A stretch of 8,256 nucleotides of DNA, from the NCBI GenBank assembly GCA_946480555.1, contig CAMLLE010000108.1, forward strand, positions 1 to 8,256. Direction: 5' to 3'. This document shows, piece after piece, positions 7,483 to 8,256 of the stretch (its first letter is position 1; the number at the start of each line of letters is the position of its first letter). This DNA is from an uncultured Verrucomicrobia subdivision 3 bacterium (GTDB lineage: Bacteria; Verrucomicrobiota; Verrucomicrobiae; Limisphaerales; CAMLLE01). Both the position numbers and the translations under genes were made by a program. Below the pieces are notes generated by a model. The model searched no databases. It had not been told where the DNA came from and worked only from the letters and a program-made list of their open reading frames with translations.

Positions 7483-7595
7483 AAGGGGAACGTTGAATCA
7501 CCGGCCAGATTGAAAGGGCGGGCAGTGTTCGTGAATCACGCATTTGCGGTTGCCGAACCGCTGCGCTGGCTCTGAAAGGGAACGCACCATTCGAT

Positions 7596-7634
7596 GCGGG
7601 GCGGCAGCTTCGCCCCGCCAAATGGCGGCGGGGC
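7596..7634. repeat. Two overlapping, mutually exclusive GC-rich hairpins
   Basis: GCGGGGCG (7596-7603) pairs perfectly with CGCCCCGC (7611-7618) around a seven-base loop. GCCCCGCC (7612-7619) pairs perfectly with GGCGGGGC (7627-7634), also around seven bases. The middle segment is shared, so only one hairpin can form in a transcript. The block lies in the 207-base gap after the LacI-type gene and before the symporter. No T-run follows on the minus strand, so it is not a standard terminator. It resembles the other GC-rich palindromes in the window and is probably repeat DNA. The rest of this gap shows no clear promoter. Confidence 0.6.
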
Positions 7635-7689
7635 TGCGCTGGCGCGCTGTTACGTAATTCGAACCGTCTGGTTGGGGATTGCGCCTGTT

Positions 7690-8256
7690 TCATTTTGCCG
7701 CGTCTTTCCGTTCCGCGCTGCGGGTTGGCAGCACCGTTAACGTGCGGCGCGTGGATTCACGCATGGTGAGCTTGGGTTTCAGCACCGCCTGCTGGCGTTT
7801 GCTGTCGGGCTTTGCCAGGCGGTGCTGGAGAAATTGCCACGCGGTTGCGCAGACTTCTGCCACCGGCTGAACCAGCGTCGTCAGCGGGCACTCGAGATAT
7901 TCCGTGTCTTGAATTCCGTCGCAGCCGACGATTGCGACATCCTCGGGCACGCGCAAATTCAGGTCGCATAAACCGCGATAGATGCCGATTGCGACGTCAT
8001 CCGAATGGCAGAAGAAGGCTTCCGGGCAGCCGTGTTCGCGAATGAACTCCTGCACGGATTGTCGCACGATGGGGCGCTGCTGTTCGGAAAGCGGGTAATA
8101 GAGAAACTCGGGTTTCAATCGCGCCGCCAGCATCGCCCTCTCGTAACCGCGCCGGCGCGTCGCACCCGCGGAATCCTTGCGAACGAACGTTGCATGAACA
8201 ATTCGCTGAAAACCCAGCCCGATCAAGTGCTCCATGGCTTCCGTGGTTCCGGTCAG
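7690..8256 (-). CDS. LacI/GalR-family transcription regulator, C-terminal part
   Basis: This is the sugar-binding half of a LacI-type regulator. The minus frame is open from the right edge to the stop at 7690-7692, giving 188 codons; the N-terminal helix-turn-helix lies outside the window. An internal ATG at 8235 is not a credible start because the frame and fold continue upstream. Family hallmarks are visible: a GFQRI segment near the start of the visible part, AFFCHSDDVAIGIYRGL, PEDVAIVGCDGI, then LTTLVQP and the closing LKPKLTMREST, which match the usual effector-domain blocks including the final strand before a short tail. Such proteins normally repress sugar-use genes until a small sugar binds. 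Being just upstream and codirectional with the symporter and three HexNAc glycosidases, it is the likely local regulator, with a GlcNAc- or GalNAc-derived effector as an inference. The last 15 or so residues are basic and not informative. Confidence 0.9.
   Translation of the reverse strand: MTGTTEAMEHLIGLGFQRIVHATFVRKDSAGATRRRGYERAMLAARLKPEFLYYPLSEQQRPIVRQSVQEFIREHGCPEAFFCHSDDVAIGIYRGLCDLNLRVPEDVAIVGCDGIQDTEYLECPLTTLVQPVAEVCATAWQFLQHRLAKPDSKRQQAVLKPKLTMRESTRRTLTVLPTRSAERKDAAK

Noticed and set aside
7488..7495. GAACGTTG with a central CG just upstream of the symporter start, also upstream of GH89 (5483-5490, opposite strand), as a LacI-type operator
   Set aside because: The same eight bases also occur inside the GH109 gene (near 1822) and the regulator gene (near 8184), and the flanks are not symmetric, so the match is not specific.
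6853..7575. Plus-strand open frame (240 codons) opposite the symporter
   Set aside because: It is the antisense of transmembrane segments; the product is charged and histidine-rich, as expected for a shadow frame.
1301..7634. CRISPR-like array from the recurring palindromes
   Set aside because: The copies are far apart, differ in sequence, have no regular spacers and have no cas genes nearby.

Overview
The window looks like a stretch of chromosome from a moderately GC-rich, Gram-negative, glycan-degrading bacterium. My best guess is Verrucomicrobiota, perhaps the Limisphaerales/Pedosphaera side. This is inference. It rests on a Tat-exported GH109 enzyme, a long SLC5-type symporter, LacI-type control instead of SusC/SusD and an ECF sigma system, start codons without clear Shine-Dalgarno sequences, and many short GC-rich palindromic repeats around and inside genes. 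No rRNA or marker gene is present to confirm it.

All five genes lie on the minus strand, so the locus reads from right to left. In transcription order they are: (1) the C-terminal part of a LacI-family regulator, whose DNA-binding end lies beyond the right edge (7690-8256); (2) a 635-residue sodium:solute symporter (5575-7482); (3) a secreted GH89 alpha-N-acetylglucosaminidase of the NAGLU type (3083-5341); (4) a Tat-signal GH109 NAD-dependent alpha-N-acetylgalactosaminidase (1441-2904); (5) a secreted GH20 beta-N-acetylhexosaminidase whose C-terminus runs off the left edge (1-1412). The last two are 28 bases apart and are probably cotranscribed. The other gaps are 178 to 233 bases and are largely occupied by palindromic repeats. 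No gene-free stretch exceeds 300 bases.

Taken together the genes suggest a dedicated N-acetylhexosamine scavenging locus. Three exo-enzymes would remove alpha-GlcNAc, alpha-GalNAc and beta-GlcNAc/GalNAc from glycan ends, the symporter would import a released sugar, and the LacI-type protein would sense a product. Alpha-GlcNAc- and alpha-GalNAc-capped glycoproteins such as mucin O-glycans, or related host or microbial glycans, are plausible sources. No sulfatase, kinase, deacetylase or outer-membrane transporter is visible in the window.

The least ordinary feature is the repeat content. Two members of a 24-base palindrome family with the form TAGGGCGG-N7-GCTCCGCCC sit in the same orientation. 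One is translated inside the signal-peptide n-region of the GH20 gene and the other lies upstream of GH89. A different repeat-like hairpin is translated inside the GH89 signal peptide. I found no CRISPR array, transposase, tRNA, riboswitch or other clearly new system.
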